This document shows, one piece after another, positions 28,633 to 38,666 of a stretch of 64,000 nt of DNA. Made by a program: the position numbers and the translations under genes. The notes under the pieces were generated by a model. That model ran no database searches and was not told the origin of the DNA. It worked only from the letters and a program-made list of their open reading frames with translations. Position 1 is the first letter of the stretch, and each line of letters starts with the position of its first letter. The stretch is from a virus. Location of the stretch: IMG/VR virus record IMGVR_UViG_3300034104_005543, positions 51,487-115,486 of that record; one strand, given 5' to 3'.

Positions 28633-30825
28633 ATGTTTTGTATAAATAAAAATTCAGAAGAGTTTAAGTCTCTTGTAGAAGAAGTAGGTTTTAGAGACGC
28701 TGTAGCATACTACTTAGCAAAAGGGTATATTATTGATGATACCGAGTTTACTTCTACTTCAGAAGAAGTAGAAGAAGTTAATAGCCTTTTTCAAAATACA
28801 AATTATTATAATTTAGAAAACACGGAGGTTAAAAGAAATATAAAAAACCTAGAAAAGCAGCTGCTAGATGGTTTTTTAGCTGAATATAATTTTACAGCAA
28901 CCGAGTATGAAAACTTAAAACAAGAACTAGGAATAGACTCTTATACAGCAACAGATTTAATAACAAAATCTATTGCATACGAAAAAGGAGAATCTATTTT
29001 ACCAGAGGTTGCATACATTGCCTATTCAATTTTAGGTAAACAAAACAACAAAATTAGATCTGATTTAAGATACCTAGTAAACAAATGGAGCAAATACACT
29101 GAAAGGTTTAACTATCATAAAAAAATAATATCAAAAAAAGAAGGGTTTATTGATGATAAAAAAGAATGGCGAACAAAAATAAAAGACCTAGTAATACTAG
29201 ACTTTTTAAGAGAAAATATAGAAAAATATTACTTTAACGATAATGAATTCACTAAAATTAATGATTCAAAATGGACAAAAGAAGATTTTACATTGTGGGA
29301 AAAAATAATTAGAGCAATAGAAAAATTCTTAGAAAAACTTAATATAATGTCAGATGAGCGGAAAATAGAGAAACTTAAAAATATAGGTTTATCTATTGCT
29401 AGTGAAATACTTACAAATAATTATCAATATTATAATTACAATTTATCGCAAGATCAAATAAGAAAATATTATAAAAATACAATTCAAAGCGATCCTTTTG
29501 CTAAAGAATTAGTTGAATTTGTTCAGTCTAAAATAGGACTTATTCTTACTGGATCTTTAGCTTTAAGAAAAGCAGGTTCTGTTTACAGAACTATTATTGA
29601 AACTTTACATGATATAGATTGGGTTGTGCCTTTTGAAAAAACGTACACTCCTACTAACATGGATGCGTACAATAGAATTATTAATGGAGAACCTGAGTTT
29701 ATATTAGATGAATATATAGAAAGTCTAAAGATAGATGATGTTGCAAGAAATGTATTATATAATATTCAAAAATTAGATTGGTTTCAAGATTTCATAGAAA
29801 AATACCCATCTTTTGAATTTACGGGTGGTTTTTATGGAGGAGAACATACTAAAAAAGAAAGTTTTACAGCGCAAGGTGTTGTAAACGGAGAATTTTATAC
29901 TGAGGATGGTACTCATGAACAAGAATTTACTTTTTACAGTAAAGATCCTATTACAAAGAAACCTATAAAAGTAACTGAAAAAAGTATAGTTAATCATAGA
30001 AAAGGTGAATATATAAAAGGAACAGGATACGCAATTGATTTTTTTGTACGATTACAACCCCATCAAGAACAACATGAAAATTATTTTAAACTATGGAAAG
30101 AAATAATGATTGCTAAAATTAGAATGGGTAGAGATAAAGATTTTATAGACTGGAAAGCATTTGTTCCATATCTTAAGTCAACCAATTCATTTAATTTTAA
30201 TTATGAAGGTTTTCGACATTTCAATTACGAATCTTCCAAAACAAATTTATTAGAAGAATATATAGTAGATACATTAGAAACTGTAGAAGAACAAGAAACA
30301 TCTACTGGTATAAAACCAGGAGTACAAGAACTAATGGATTTTAATAGACCTGTAGTAGATACTAAAGAAAAAGCATCTCCTGTAGTAGAAGAGTTAATGA
30401 CCCCTGAACAAATAGAAAAACAGCGTGACTTTGAAGATTTAGTTGAAAAAGCTAGATTAGATGAAGAAATGGGTATAGATAGGTTTGGCGATTCGTTTGG
30501 TCCTGAAACTATTAGTTTGCAAAAAGGGTATATTAACCCTAATACAGAACCAGTTCTCTATCAAACGTATGTAAATAAATACAATGAAGAAACAGGTAAT
30601 AACATCACCGGGTATGAATTCCTAAAAGATGATGAAGAAGACATTTTTGATATGTCACCTTTCTATAAATTCTTAGACGAAAATGATTTGCAAGGTTTAG
30701 ACTTACGTTACTATGAAAGAGGCGTAGTAAATTTTGAAGAATTTAACCAAGATGTGATAAAAAATAATAACTTTAACAAAGGGATTGACCCTATTGCAGG
30801 GTTTCCTGTTCCACCAAGTTGCTAA
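28633..30825 (+). CDS. Large virion-type protein with nucleotidyltransferase-like motif
   Basis: 730 residues. The N-terminal 280 residues are helical and Lys/Glu-rich. At about residues 302-333 the sequence LILTGSLALRKAG, then LHDIDWVVP, matches the Pol-beta nucleotidyltransferase signature (Gly-Ser followed by an Asp-x-Asp pair). The C-terminal part is acidic and probably partly disordered. The gene begins 1 base after the RNA polymerase stop and is followed within 3 bases by the 1991-residue gene, so the products are probably made together and packaged together. The target could be a nucleotide, RNA or protein; nothing in the sequence decides. A second, unrelated-looking gene with the same signature opens the opposite operon's distal end. 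Confidence 0.82.
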   Translation: MFCINKNSEEFKSLVEEVGFRDAVAYYLAKGYIIDDTEFTSTSEEVEEVNSLFQNTNYYNLENTEVKRNIKNLEKQLLDGFLAEYNFTATEYENLKQELGIDSYTATDLITKSIAYEKGESILPEVAYIAYSILGKQNNKIRSDLRYLVNKWSKYTERFNYHKKIISKKEGFIDDKKEWRTKIKDLVILDFLRENIEKYYFNDNEFTKINDSKWTKEDFTLWEKIIRAIEKFLEKLNIMSDERKIEKLKNIGLSIASEILTNNYQYYNYNLSQDQIRKYYKNTIQSDPFAKELVEFVQSKIGLILTGSLALRKAGSVYRTIIETLHDIDWVVPFEKTYTPTNMDAYNRIINGEPEFILDEYIESLKIDDVARNVLYNIQKLDWFQDFIEKYPSFEFTGGFYGGEHTKKESFTAQGVVNGEFYTEDGTHEQEFTFYSKDPITKKPIKVTEKSIVNHRKGEYIKGTGYAIDFFVRLQPHQEQHENYFKLWKEIMIAKIRMGRDKDFIDWKAFVPYLKSTNSFNFNYEGFRHFNYESSKTNLLEEYIVDTLETVEEQETSTGIKPGVQELMDFNRPVVDTKEKASPVVEELMTPEQIEKQRDFEDLVEKARLDEEMGIDRFGDSFGPETISLQKGYINPNTEPVLYQTYVNKYNEETGNNITGYEFLKDDEEDIFDMSPFYKFLDENDLQGLDLRYYERGVVNFEEFNQDVIKNNNFNKGIDPIAGFPVPPSC

Positions 30826-30828
30826 AAA

Positions 30829-33800
30829 ATGAATTGTTCTATTGATAATTTTCGTGATAATGTAACAAAACAAATGTTACAGTATGGTTTTGCAGTTGCT
30901 GCGTCTAAGTATTCAAGTAATCCAACTTTACAAAACGCTATAAGAAACGGAATAAGCACTAATCAAATACCAAAAAAGATTTCTATAGGTAATAAATCAT
31001 ATAGAGGTTTTGATATAGCTAAAAAAATTGCAGATGCTATAAACCAAGGTTGGAAATCTATGGTAGCTAATGTTGCAACTGTAAATGATACACATTCTAT
31101 AAACATAAACATTAGTCCTGATATGATGAAGCTTCTAGAAGCTGCTGATTTTACTGCAGAAGAAAGAAGCGCTTTTAACGACATAGCTCCGGGTTATGCT
31201 AATAGTCTAGAAGAAGAAGCTATATTAAAGTATGAGAGTATGAAAAGCTCTGATATTGATAAACTAGTCTCTGCACAAGCTAATAATTTTTTGAGTTCTG
31301 TTTTAAGTACTTTAAAGCGTGCTTTTCCTACAGTAAACTACCAAATTGTAAGTGATACAGATGCTAGAGAAATTACAAAGAATTCTGCTAACCCCTACAC
31401 AGGTCAGGGTGTATCTTTTTTCTACAATGGTACCGTTTATATAATAGAAGGTAATGTAACACCCAAAACATTAATTCACGAGTTTCTGCATCCCTTAGTT
31501 AAGTCAATAGAAGTAGAAAACCCAGGATTGTTTGATAATTTAGTTAATGAAAGTAAAACTGTAGATAACACTTATGGACTTGAAGTAGGAAAAAGACTAC
31601 AAGAAGAAATAGATGAAGACCCTGAAACTTTTTCCTTTGACAATAATGCGTATAAAAGAGAATACGTAACAAGAGTATTGGAAAGAATCGCTAGTGAAAG
31701 ATTACTAGAAAACAGAGAAGATGGTATTCTATATAACTTTTTTAACAAAGTTTTCTACGCTTTGAAACAGATATTCAGAAAAGTATTTGGTTCTAAAATT
31801 AATGTAAGTAAATTATCAGCTTATACTTCACTTTCAGATTTAGCTGAAATGCTTAAAATGAGTGAGTTTAATCTTAATGCTGAGTTATTTACTACTGAAG
31901 ATTATGTAGAGTACTTAAGTAAAGTAGAAGAAGAAATAAATAAAACAGCAGAATTATTAGCAGACTCTGTAAAGTATAATAAAGAAGCTGCAAAAGATCC
32001 TCGTAATATAAAATTTGGACTCTCAAATCTTGATGACCTGATTAAACAGTTAGAAACTTTAGTAGATAATAATACTGAATACTTCAAGAATAACAATATG
32101 ATAGATCCTGAATTAAATGCTATTATATTTAATTCCGAAACTGGTAATCTCGAAAAAATAAAAGAAGAGTTAAGACTAAATAAAAAGTTTCTTGTACAAG
32201 AACAACTGGATCTTAGTGAAGATATTAGAAATGCTTTAAACGCAGAAAAAAACGATGCTCAAAAAGCATACCGGTTAATATCAAGTATATTTGAAATTCA
32301 AGCGTTAATCTACAATTTAGCAGGACCTGATAAAACAGTACTTATTGATAAAACATCAACTGATGATTTTAAACAAAATTTAGTTTTGATAGAAAAACTA
32401 GAAGGTATGTTACGATCATTTCAAACATTAGCTCAAAGTGTAAATTCTATCATTGTTAAACTTGATCGTAATAATCAATTAGCACAATCTCTTAACCAAA
32501 CAATAGAATATTCTGAAAATGGTCTAAATCAACTTAAAAAACAAAGGTTTAACAATATAAAAGAAGTAATAAATGTACCCTTGTCTGCTATAAATGATAC
32601 GATTCAATCTTTATATAATGATCTAATTGAAAAAATAGATGAAGAAATAGCAACTAAAGGATCTAATAGTTTATTGGAAAAAAGAAAAGAGTATTATATT
32701 AAAACTCGCGACTCTTTAATGGTTTCCGAAAAAAGATTAGAAGATTTATTACAAGGTAAAGCGGGAGACTCTGATTTCTTAGAAGGTTATATTCTGTCTG
32801 CAGTACAATCTTCAGATCCAATTTACGGTACCCTTGGTAGTATTGTAAAAAACGCTTACAATAATATAGAGGCTAACATGGTTAATGTTTATTCCTCATA
32901 CTTTAAAGATTTAAATGAATTACAAAACAAAGCAGGAATAACAAAATTTAACTACTCTAGTAAATACAGGCAAATAATTACAGAAGCTACTAGACTAGTT
33001 AGAACTGTTGAAGAAGGAGAAAGTAATAAAGAAGTAACGCTTGAAGAAAAAAGTGACTACTTTGAGTTTTTACATTCTACTTTAGTTTCACAAGCAACTA
33101 ATGATATAAGAAGATTAGAAGCAGAAAAAGAAGATGCTTCTAGAAATAATGACTTGATTACAGTAGCTGAAAAGTCTAGAGAGATATCAGAGTTAAAAGA
33201 TAAATACTTTTTTGGTTCTGTTTTAGAAGGACACAATATCAGAAAACAAATGCTTTCTACAGAGTGGGGCGTAAGAATGTTTATCAAACGACTTAAGATA
33301 GAAGACAACATTCGTGTTTTAGAACTTGTTATAAAAGCTGAACTAGCATTAAACAATCCTGAAGCCCGACAAAATATTATAGATAAACAAGAACAAATAA
33401 AAGAACAGTATATATTATTAAATGAAATAACTAGCATATACAAAAAAAATGGTGAGGTTAAAACAGGGCAAGAATACCAAGATGCTATAGACTATAAAAA
33501 TTTTTATACTGTTACAGAAAGCAATTTAGAAATAGAAAGAGAAGAAACAATACAAAAATTTGTCGAAGCTTATAAATTAAACGAAGAACTATTAGGTGCA
33601 AACACTCCTGAATTTGGTCAATGGTTAGCTGAAAACACTTATATAAAAAGAAAAGATGAATATTTTTCATTAGTTCAGCAAATATTTGACAACATAGGTG
33701 AGACAAACAATAAGTCTACCAGTTTTACAGCAAAACTTAAAGACTTAAATAATGAACGATCTGCTTTAGGTAAACAGTTAAGTCAATTAAGAATATTGTA

Positions 33801-36800
33801 TTCTGATCCTAGAACAAAAATGATGCTCATTGACCAAATGACACCAGAAGCTGTAAAAAAAGTAAATGACATTGAGCAAAGATTATTTGAAATAGGTATA
33901 GAAATAGATGTAGAAAGAGGACTACCTAAAAATATAAAAAGGAAAGATATTGAGCTATTACACACAGTAAGGAAATTGTATGCTGGAGATTACGAATATG
34001 AATCAACAGATCCTCCTGTTATTAAATCACTCAAACAAAACAATTTTAGATTGTATGAAAAATATATTGCCATAAGTGAAGCACTAAAAGAATTCAGAAG
34101 CGAACAACCTTCTAATGTAGAGCAAGAATATATAAATGGTGAGTGGGGTAAATTCTACGATATTCAATACAAAGGTAAAACAGTTGCTTATGAAATGTAT
34201 AAAAAAGAAGCTATTCAAAATATAAACAACGGAATTTATGTTGATATAGCTTTTATTAACACAGATACTAATTTCATTAAAGCTTTAGAGAATAAAGATT
34301 TTAGAAAATTTATAGAAGACCATCATACTAAATTTGAAATAGAAGAGGAAGGTACTGTATCATTTGCTTATGTTCCAAACGGAATTCACATTGAACAAAA
34401 AATCAATGACAATTACAAGGACATGGTTGAATTTAGAAACAGTAAAGGTGAACTTGTAAAAACAAACTTTCCTTCAAGAAATTATCACGCTTTAAGAACC
34501 AAAGAAGCAGTTAAAACTCCTCGCATAATGGGAGTAACAGTAAATGCTTTTGGTGAATGGTTACCTAAACCTATTGAAGTATTGTATGCAGAATCTAAGG
34601 GTAATAAAATAACTACTGAGTTCTTAGAAAATATTCCTGACATGTCAGATTCTGAATACAATTCATTTATTAATGACAATGAGGAGTTAACTAAGTATGT
34701 AAATAAAGAATACTATAACTTAAAAAAGACTGATAAAGATCTCTGGAATCTACTAGAATATCTAAAGAAAATGTCTTTTACACAGCAAAAAGAAACTTCA
34801 AAAATGGGAAGACTTAATTTTCAAGTACCTTCTTTTTTTGCTAGTAATTTTGAAGTTGCTCAAAAAACATTATCTGGACAAAAACGATCTGGGTTATCAG
34901 TATTCTTATCTTCTATTAAAGCAAAGCTTTTTGGTAAAGAGGGAGATGAAGCTGAAGAAGGATACTCTAATGTTCTTTCTGCTGAAACAGAAGAAGAAAA
35001 ACGCACTAGACTTAAACTTATATCACTAGACTTTTTTGGTGATGAATTATCTAAGATACCTGTAGCAGGAAAATATCCTATTGACTTAGATAAAGTAAGT
35101 ATGGATATTCCTTTATCTATGTTCAGATACTTCTATAGTATAGAAGAAGTAAAAGAAAAAGTAAAAATAATGCCTATTGCTAGAGGTATTGAAAAAGTAT
35201 TGGCTGATGAAGAAAACGCGTTGAAAGAAATGGATAAAATTAATAAATATGCATTTCTTCAAAACAATCTTACAATCTTTGCAGGTGCTAAAAGCAAAAA
35301 AGAAGCTAGTATTAGAAAACAAATGGTAGAATCTTTTAACCGCACTATATTTGAAGGTGAAAATGTTAGAGGATTTTTATCAGATGCAACACCTATATTG
35401 AAAATACTAAATAATGTAACAAGATTTACATCGACTGTATTTCTTTCTACTCCAGAATCTGCTATAAGAAACAGAGTACAAATGGGCATGCAAAATATAA
35501 TAAACCTTGCAGCACAAGATGGAGTTGATAGAGAAAGTTACACTAAAGGTGAAATATGGGCAACTAAATATATGTTTGGTCAAACAACACACGCATATCA
35601 AGGAGGTACATATACCTTTGAACAAATGATGGTTGATGCTTGGGACCCAAAACAAGGTAGCTCAAAGCAAAGAATAGGTCGTAGTTTTAATAGATCATAC
35701 GCGCAAGATGCTGCAGATTGGCAATCATTTGTACTAGCACCAAGAACTTGGTTAGAAACACAAGGTGCTATAAAATTATGGGCTCAACGTATGTTCTATG
35801 AAAAAGTAGAAATAACAGAAAATGGCGTTACTACTAAAATACCATACATGGAAGCATGGTATATAGTTGATGGTAAACTAACACTTAGACCAGGTATTGA
35901 CAAAACATATGATGTAGAAGGAGTAAAGTTCAACCTGATCAAAAACAGAATTCACCAGCAAATTGCTTTAACCAACGGTGATTCATCAGCTTTAGGTAAA
36001 AGTTATGGAGATAAGTTTGTTATCTACAATCAGCTTCTTAGTATGAAAAGATTCTTTTATATGATGTTTTTGAATCGTTTTGGTACTAATTTTAAATATG
36101 ATAAAGAAAAATCTTTTTTTGATGCTTGGTCTTTTTCACCACGGCTTAACTATTCAACAGGAGAAACTCAAGAAGGATACTATATAACATCGCTACGATT
36201 CATAGCAAATTACTTTAGGAATATTTTTACTAAAAACCCTAATTTTAATATTTACTGGAGTATGCTTACTCCGTATGAAAAAAGAAATTTAATTAAAACA
36301 TTTAGTGATATAATGCTTTCTTTAGTCTTATGGTTAATTGGTAGAATGTTATTTGAGTATGACCCCGATGATGAAGATCGCTACAAAAAATTAAGAGCTA
36401 ATTCAGCACCACTACCTATATTTGGTACAGCAGACGAAGGACAGTTTCATTTAGAAGGTTACGCTTTTAATAAAGCTCTTCAGCTTATATTAGGTTTTCA
36501 AGAAGAACATAATACTTTTATGCCTTTACCCGGTATGGGTTTAAAAACATACACCAATTTATTTCAAATTAAAATGGCTACCTTTCAACCTAGTGCTGAT
36601 CTTATTAAAAATGTAATAACATATAGTATGTTAGGAGCAACTGGTGACGAAAGAGGTTTTTATGATAAAAGAGTCGGTCCTTATGAATGGCAACAAAAAG
36701 ATTCTGCTAAGATTGTAAACTTTATGTTAAAGTATATTGGACTATCAGGAACTTCTACAGATCCTGTGTTAGGTATCCAACAAAGAGAGTCTTTTGCTCG

Positions 36801-36804
36801 ATAA
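30829..36804 (+). CDS. Giant coiled-coil virion-type protein with zincin motif
   Basis: 1991 residues. A zincin-type metallopeptidase motif, IHEFLHPLVKS (HEFLH at residues 217-221), follows a small beta-rich lead-in (FFYNGTVYIIEG). Residues about 350-1150 are long helical coiled coils. The last 500 residues are richer in aromatic residues, with a hydrophobic helix (SDIMLSLVLWLIGRMLF, around residue 1830). It is the last gene of the plus-strand late operon, 13 bases before a hairpin terminator. By position and size it is one of the proteins ejected with the RNA polymerase. The metallopeptidase domain recalls the zincin modules of multi-domain 'polyvalent' phage proteins. Enzyme activity is inferred only. 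Confidence 0.85.
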   Translation: MNCSIDNFRDNVTKQMLQYGFAVAASKYSSNPTLQNAIRNGISTNQIPKKISIGNKSYRGFDIAKKIADAINQGWKSMVANVATVNDTHSININISPDMMKLLEAADFTAEERSAFNDIAPGYANSLEEEAILKYESMKSSDIDKLVSAQANNFLSSVLSTLKRAFPTVNYQIVSDTDAREITKNSANPYTGQGVSFFYNGTVYIIEGNVTPKTLIHEFLHPLVKSIEVENPGLFDNLVNESKTVDNTYGLEVGKRLQEEIDEDPETFSFDNNAYKREYVTRVLERIASERLLENREDGILYNFFNKVFYALKQIFRKVFGSKINVSKLSAYTSLSDLAEMLKMSEFNLNAELFTTEDYVEYLSKVEEEINKTAELLADSVKYNKEAAKDPRNIKFGLSNLDDLIKQLETLVDNNTEYFKNNNMIDPELNAIIFNSETGNLEKIKEELRLNKKFLVQEQLDLSEDIRNALNAEKNDAQKAYRLISSIFEIQALIYNLAGPDKTVLIDKTSTDDFKQNLVLIEKLEGMLRSFQTLAQSVNSIIVKLDRNNQLAQSLNQTIEYSENGLNQLKKQRFNNIKEVINVPLSAINDTIQSLYNDLIEKIDEEIATKGSNSLLEKRKEYYIKTRDSLMVSEKRLEDLLQGKAGDSDFLEGYILSAVQSSDPIYGTLGSIVKNAYNNIEANMVNVYSSYFKDLNELQNKAGITKFNYSSKYRQIITEATRLVRTVEEGESNKEVTLEEKSDYFEFLHSTLVSQATNDIRRLEAEKEDASRNNDLITVAEKSREISELKDKYFFGSVLEGHNIRKQMLSTEWGVRMFIKRLKIEDNIRVLELVIKAELALNNPEARQNIIDKQEQIKEQYILLNEITSIYKKNGEVKTGQEYQDAIDYKNFYTVTESNLEIEREETIQKFVEAYKLNEELLGANTPEFGQWLAENTYIKRKDEYFSLVQQIFDNIGETNNKSTSFTAKLKDLNNERSALGKQLSQLRILYSDPRTKMMLIDQMTPEAVKKVNDIEQRLFEIGIEIDVERGLPKNIKRKDIELLHTVRKLYAGDYEYESTDPPVIKSLKQNNFRLYEKYIAISEALKEFRSEQPSNVEQEYINGEWGKFYDIQYKGKTVAYEMYKKEAIQNINNGIYVDIAFINTDTNFIKALENKDFRKFIEDHHTKFEIEEEGTVSFAYVPNGIHIEQKINDNYKDMVEFRNSKGELVKTNFPSRNYHALRTKEAVKTPRIMGVTVNAFGEWLPKPIEVLYAESKGNKITTEFLENIPDMSDSEYNSFINDNEELTKYVNKEYYNLKKTDKDLWNLLEYLKKMSFTQQKETSKMGRLNFQVPSFFASNFEVAQKTLSGQKRSGLSVFLSSIKAKLFGKEGDEAEEGYSNVLSAETEEEKRTRLKLISLDFFGDELSKIPVAGKYPIDLDKVSMDIPLSMFRYFYSIEEVKEKVKIMPIARGIEKVLADEENALKEMDKINKYAFLQNNLTIFAGAKSKKEASIRKQMVESFNRTIFEGENVRGFLSDATPILKILNNVTRFTSTVFLSTPESAIRNRVQMGMQNIINLAAQDGVDRESYTKGEIWATKYMFGQTTHAYQGGTYTFEQMMVDAWDPKQGSSKQRIGRSFNRSYAQDAADWQSFVLAPRTWLETQGAIKLWAQRMFYEKVEITENGVTTKIPYMEAWYIVDGKLTLRPGIDKTYDVEGVKFNLIKNRIHQQIALTNGDSSALGKSYGDKFVIYNQLLSMKRFFYMMFLNRFGTNFKYDKEKSFFDAWSFSPRLNYSTGETQEGYYITSLRFIANYFRNIFTKNPNFNIYWSMLTPYEKRNLIKTFSDIMLSLVLWLIGRMLFEYDPDDEDRYKKLRANSAPLPIFGTADEGQFHLEGYAFNKALQLILGFQEEHNTFMPLPGMGLKTYTNLFQIKMATFQPSADLIKNVITYSMLGATGDERGFYDKRVGPYEWQQKDSAKIVNFMLKYIGLSGTSTDPVLGIQQRESFAR

Positions 36805-36817
36805 AAGAAAAAAAAAT

Positions 36818-36843
36818 CCCCCTACCTTTTTAGGGGTAGGGGG
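36818..36843 (-). terminator. Hairpin terminator between convergent operons
   Basis: CCCCCTACC pairs with GGTAGGGGG (9 pairs, 8-nt loop). On the minus strand it is followed by nine consecutive U residues, a strong intrinsic terminator for the replication operon. On the plus strand the stem is followed by AGCTGTT with no U tract, so it may stop the late operon only partly. Confidence 0.85.
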
Positions 36844-36849
36844 AGCTGT

Positions 36850-37731
36850 TTATTCGTCAGAATCGTTTTCGTTAAACACTTTATCTATAATAGTGTTTAG
36901 CGCGTGCGAGTCTATCGTTTCTTTCTTAGTAGAAGAAAGTATTTCTATTAGTTTACTAAAGTATGCTATATCAACACCAATAAGTTGTTCTTCTAACACA
37001 TAAGGATCTCTTAAATTTAGTTCTGATATCTGGAACATAATCTTAAGCATTTCACCAGCGCTGATATTCCATCCGCGTTTTATAAACTTCTTAATGCGTA
37101 TAATAGAAGTAACAGGGTATAAAGAACCTCTATACTTAAGAGTTTTTGATAGAATAGATTCTAATACTTCAACCGTAGTTACTAGACCTTCATCGTAAGT
37201 AAAATAGGAAGTAGCATGAACAAAATCAAAATTCTTATGAATAGCTGCAGCATCACCGGTAAATCTTAACACAATCTGAATATCGTCTGATAAACTAATA
37301 GCGTTAGGAGAATAAAATACAGGACGGTATTTAGGAGCAGTATCTTCATCATACTCTGGAGCATAACCACCATTTTTTTCTGCAAAGAAAATCTTTACCT
37401 GATCTTCTTTAAGATTTTTAACAGCGATTACATATGCAGAATCCTCTTTACCTTCAACACTTTTAACAAGTGTGTCTTTATCAGAACCAGAAAGAACTAT
37501 CATTCTTGTATCATTACCTACATAGTATTCTGCAAGTCTTTTTGCTACTTCAATATCTTGAATATAGATATCATAGTCGTTTACTTTTTCTTGCAAGTAT
37601 AAGGAGGCTATACAGCCTCCAGATACTAACAAACTTTTTCTTACATCATCTCTAAGAACAGGATCTGTAATTGAGTCTAACCACAATTCTAATTCTTTCT
37701 TTATTGTCTTGATTATAGTTTTTCTTTGCAT
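36850..37731 (-). CDS. Nucleotidyltransferase-fold protein
   Basis: A 293-residue protein with SGGCIASLYLQ, then NDYDIYI (Gly-Gly at residues 38-39, Asp 52 and Asp 54). This is the motif of Pol-beta-type nucleotidyltransferases, such as CCA-adding and tRNA-modifying enzymes or minimal NTases. The remainder is mixed alpha/beta with no second recognisable domain. The start chosen is the ATG one base after the MazG stop (TGACATG). An ATG 39 bases further upstream would overlap MazG and add 13 residues. As the last gene of the replication operon it precedes the strong terminator. The role could be RNA end modification or antidefence, but neither can be told from sequence. Confidence 0.82.
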   Translation of the reverse strand: MQRKTIIKTIKKELELWLDSITDPVLRDDVRKSLLVSGGCIASLYLQEKVNDYDIYIQDIEVAKRLAEYYVGNDTRMIVLSGSDKDTLVKSVEGKEDSAYVIAVKNLKEDQVKIFFAEKNGGYAPEYDEDTAPKYRPVFYSPNAISLSDDIQIVLRFTGDAAAIHKNFDFVHATSYFTYDEGLVTTVEVLESILSKTLKYRGSLYPVTSIIRIKKFIKRGWNISAGEMLKIMFQISELNLRDPYVLEEQLIGVDIAYFSKLIEILSSTKKETIDSHALNTIIDKVFNENDSDE

Positions 37732-37732
37732 G

Positions 37733-38131
37733 TCAGTATTTTTTTCCGTGTAATCTTTCACGAGTTTCATTGAATCTCATCTTCAAAATAATATGGTCGG
37801 TAATATTAATGTTCTTACCACCTACCAAATCAAACAAACGAATAAAGGTATCTGCAATCTCCTCTTCAAAGGTTCCTTTAATGTTATTATTGTAGTAGTC
37901 GATGTAAGCTTCTTTCTTTTGTTCGTGCTTAACATTTTTACTTAATAAAACACCCAGTTCTAATTCTGTAGAGTTTAAAGTACAGTGTCTTTGTTTTCTA
38001 TCTGCTTCTAGCGCTTCTGCTAGTTCAGAAACAATTAACATAAGGAGCTCACCTGTGTTTCTTTCTTTGTCCCAGAAACCTTTTTCTTTTGCTGTTGAAT
38101 GAGCTTTTTCGATTAATGCATTAATGTCCAT
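37733..38131 (-). CDS. MazG-like nucleoside triphosphate pyrophosphohydrolase
   Basis: 132 residues, all helical. It contains the all-alpha NTP pyrophosphatase signature: SELAEALEADR (ExxE), then FEEEIADTFIRLFDL (ExxD) with a Lys/Arg-rich loop between. The family hydrolyses NTPs or dNTPs to monophosphates and coordinates Mg2+ through these acids. Here it overlaps the dCTP deaminase gene by 11 bases, so the pair probably tunes the nucleotide pool, for instance removing dUTP, dCTP or (p)ppGpp-like alarmones. Length fits the family. Confidence 0.88.
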   Translation of the reverse strand: MDINALIEKAHSTAKEKGFWDKERNTGELLMLIVSELAEALEADRKQRHCTLNSTELELGVLLSKNVKHEQKKEAYIDYYNNNIKGTFEEEIADTFIRLFDLVGGKNINITDHIILKMRFNETRERLHGKKY

Positions 38132-38666
38132 AAAAATTTAAATAATATTTACTAGATTGATTTCCTTTTTGTTTATTGTATTTAGATTTTGATTTTAGTG
38201 AGTAATCGTTTTTAATATTACCACTTACTTCTTCAAATTCAATCTGACCAATTAACATATTCGGATAAATTTTAATAGGTTGAATACATGCCAGTTCTAA
38301 AACTAAAGAACCTTCAAAACCGGGGTCTATAAACCCTGCAGTTAAATGTATCATTAAACCTAATCTACCTAAACTAGATTTACCAGATAATGTAGATTTT
38401 AAATTGTACGGTATTTTTAAGTATTCGTTACAGTGCCCTAGATATAAAACACCAGGTTGTAACTCGTAACCTTCATCTGTTAAGATTACAGGTTCTGCTA
38501 ATAAATGTTCTTTTTTACAATCAAAAGTTTTGTCTTGGTAAAAAGCAATTTCAGGGTTAAGAGTAACATCATAACTGCAAGGATTAAGATGCTCTTTTCT
38601 GAAATTGCTAATACCAAGATGTTTACTTAGTAGTCTTCTTTCTATTTCTAAGTCACTAAGAATCAT
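38121..38666 (-). CDS. dcd: dCTP deaminase / dUTPase family protein
   Basis: 181 residues with the diagnostic core SGKSSLGRLGLMIHLTAG directly followed by FIDPGFEGSLVLEL, in line with Dcd and Dut trimeric enzymes. The Ser/Arg and the Glu of LVLEL correspond to active-site residues of dCTP deaminase. The N-terminus has HLNPCSYDVTLNP, as in Dcd. It converts dCTP to dUTP, and bifunctional members go on to dUMP. With ThyX elsewhere in the window it would feed dTMP synthesis. It overlaps its upstream neighbour by 4 bases and MazG by 11. The choice between monofunctional and bifunctional forms is open. Confidence 0.88.
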   Translation of the reverse strand: MILSDLEIERRLLSKHLGISNFRKEHLNPCSYDVTLNPEIAFYQDKTFDCKKEHLLAEPVILTDEGYELQPGVLYLGHCNEYLKIPYNLKSTLSGKSSLGRLGLMIHLTAGFIDPGFEGSLVLELACIQPIKIYPNMLIGQIEFEEVSGNIKNDYSLKSKSKYNKQKGNQSSKYYLNFYGH

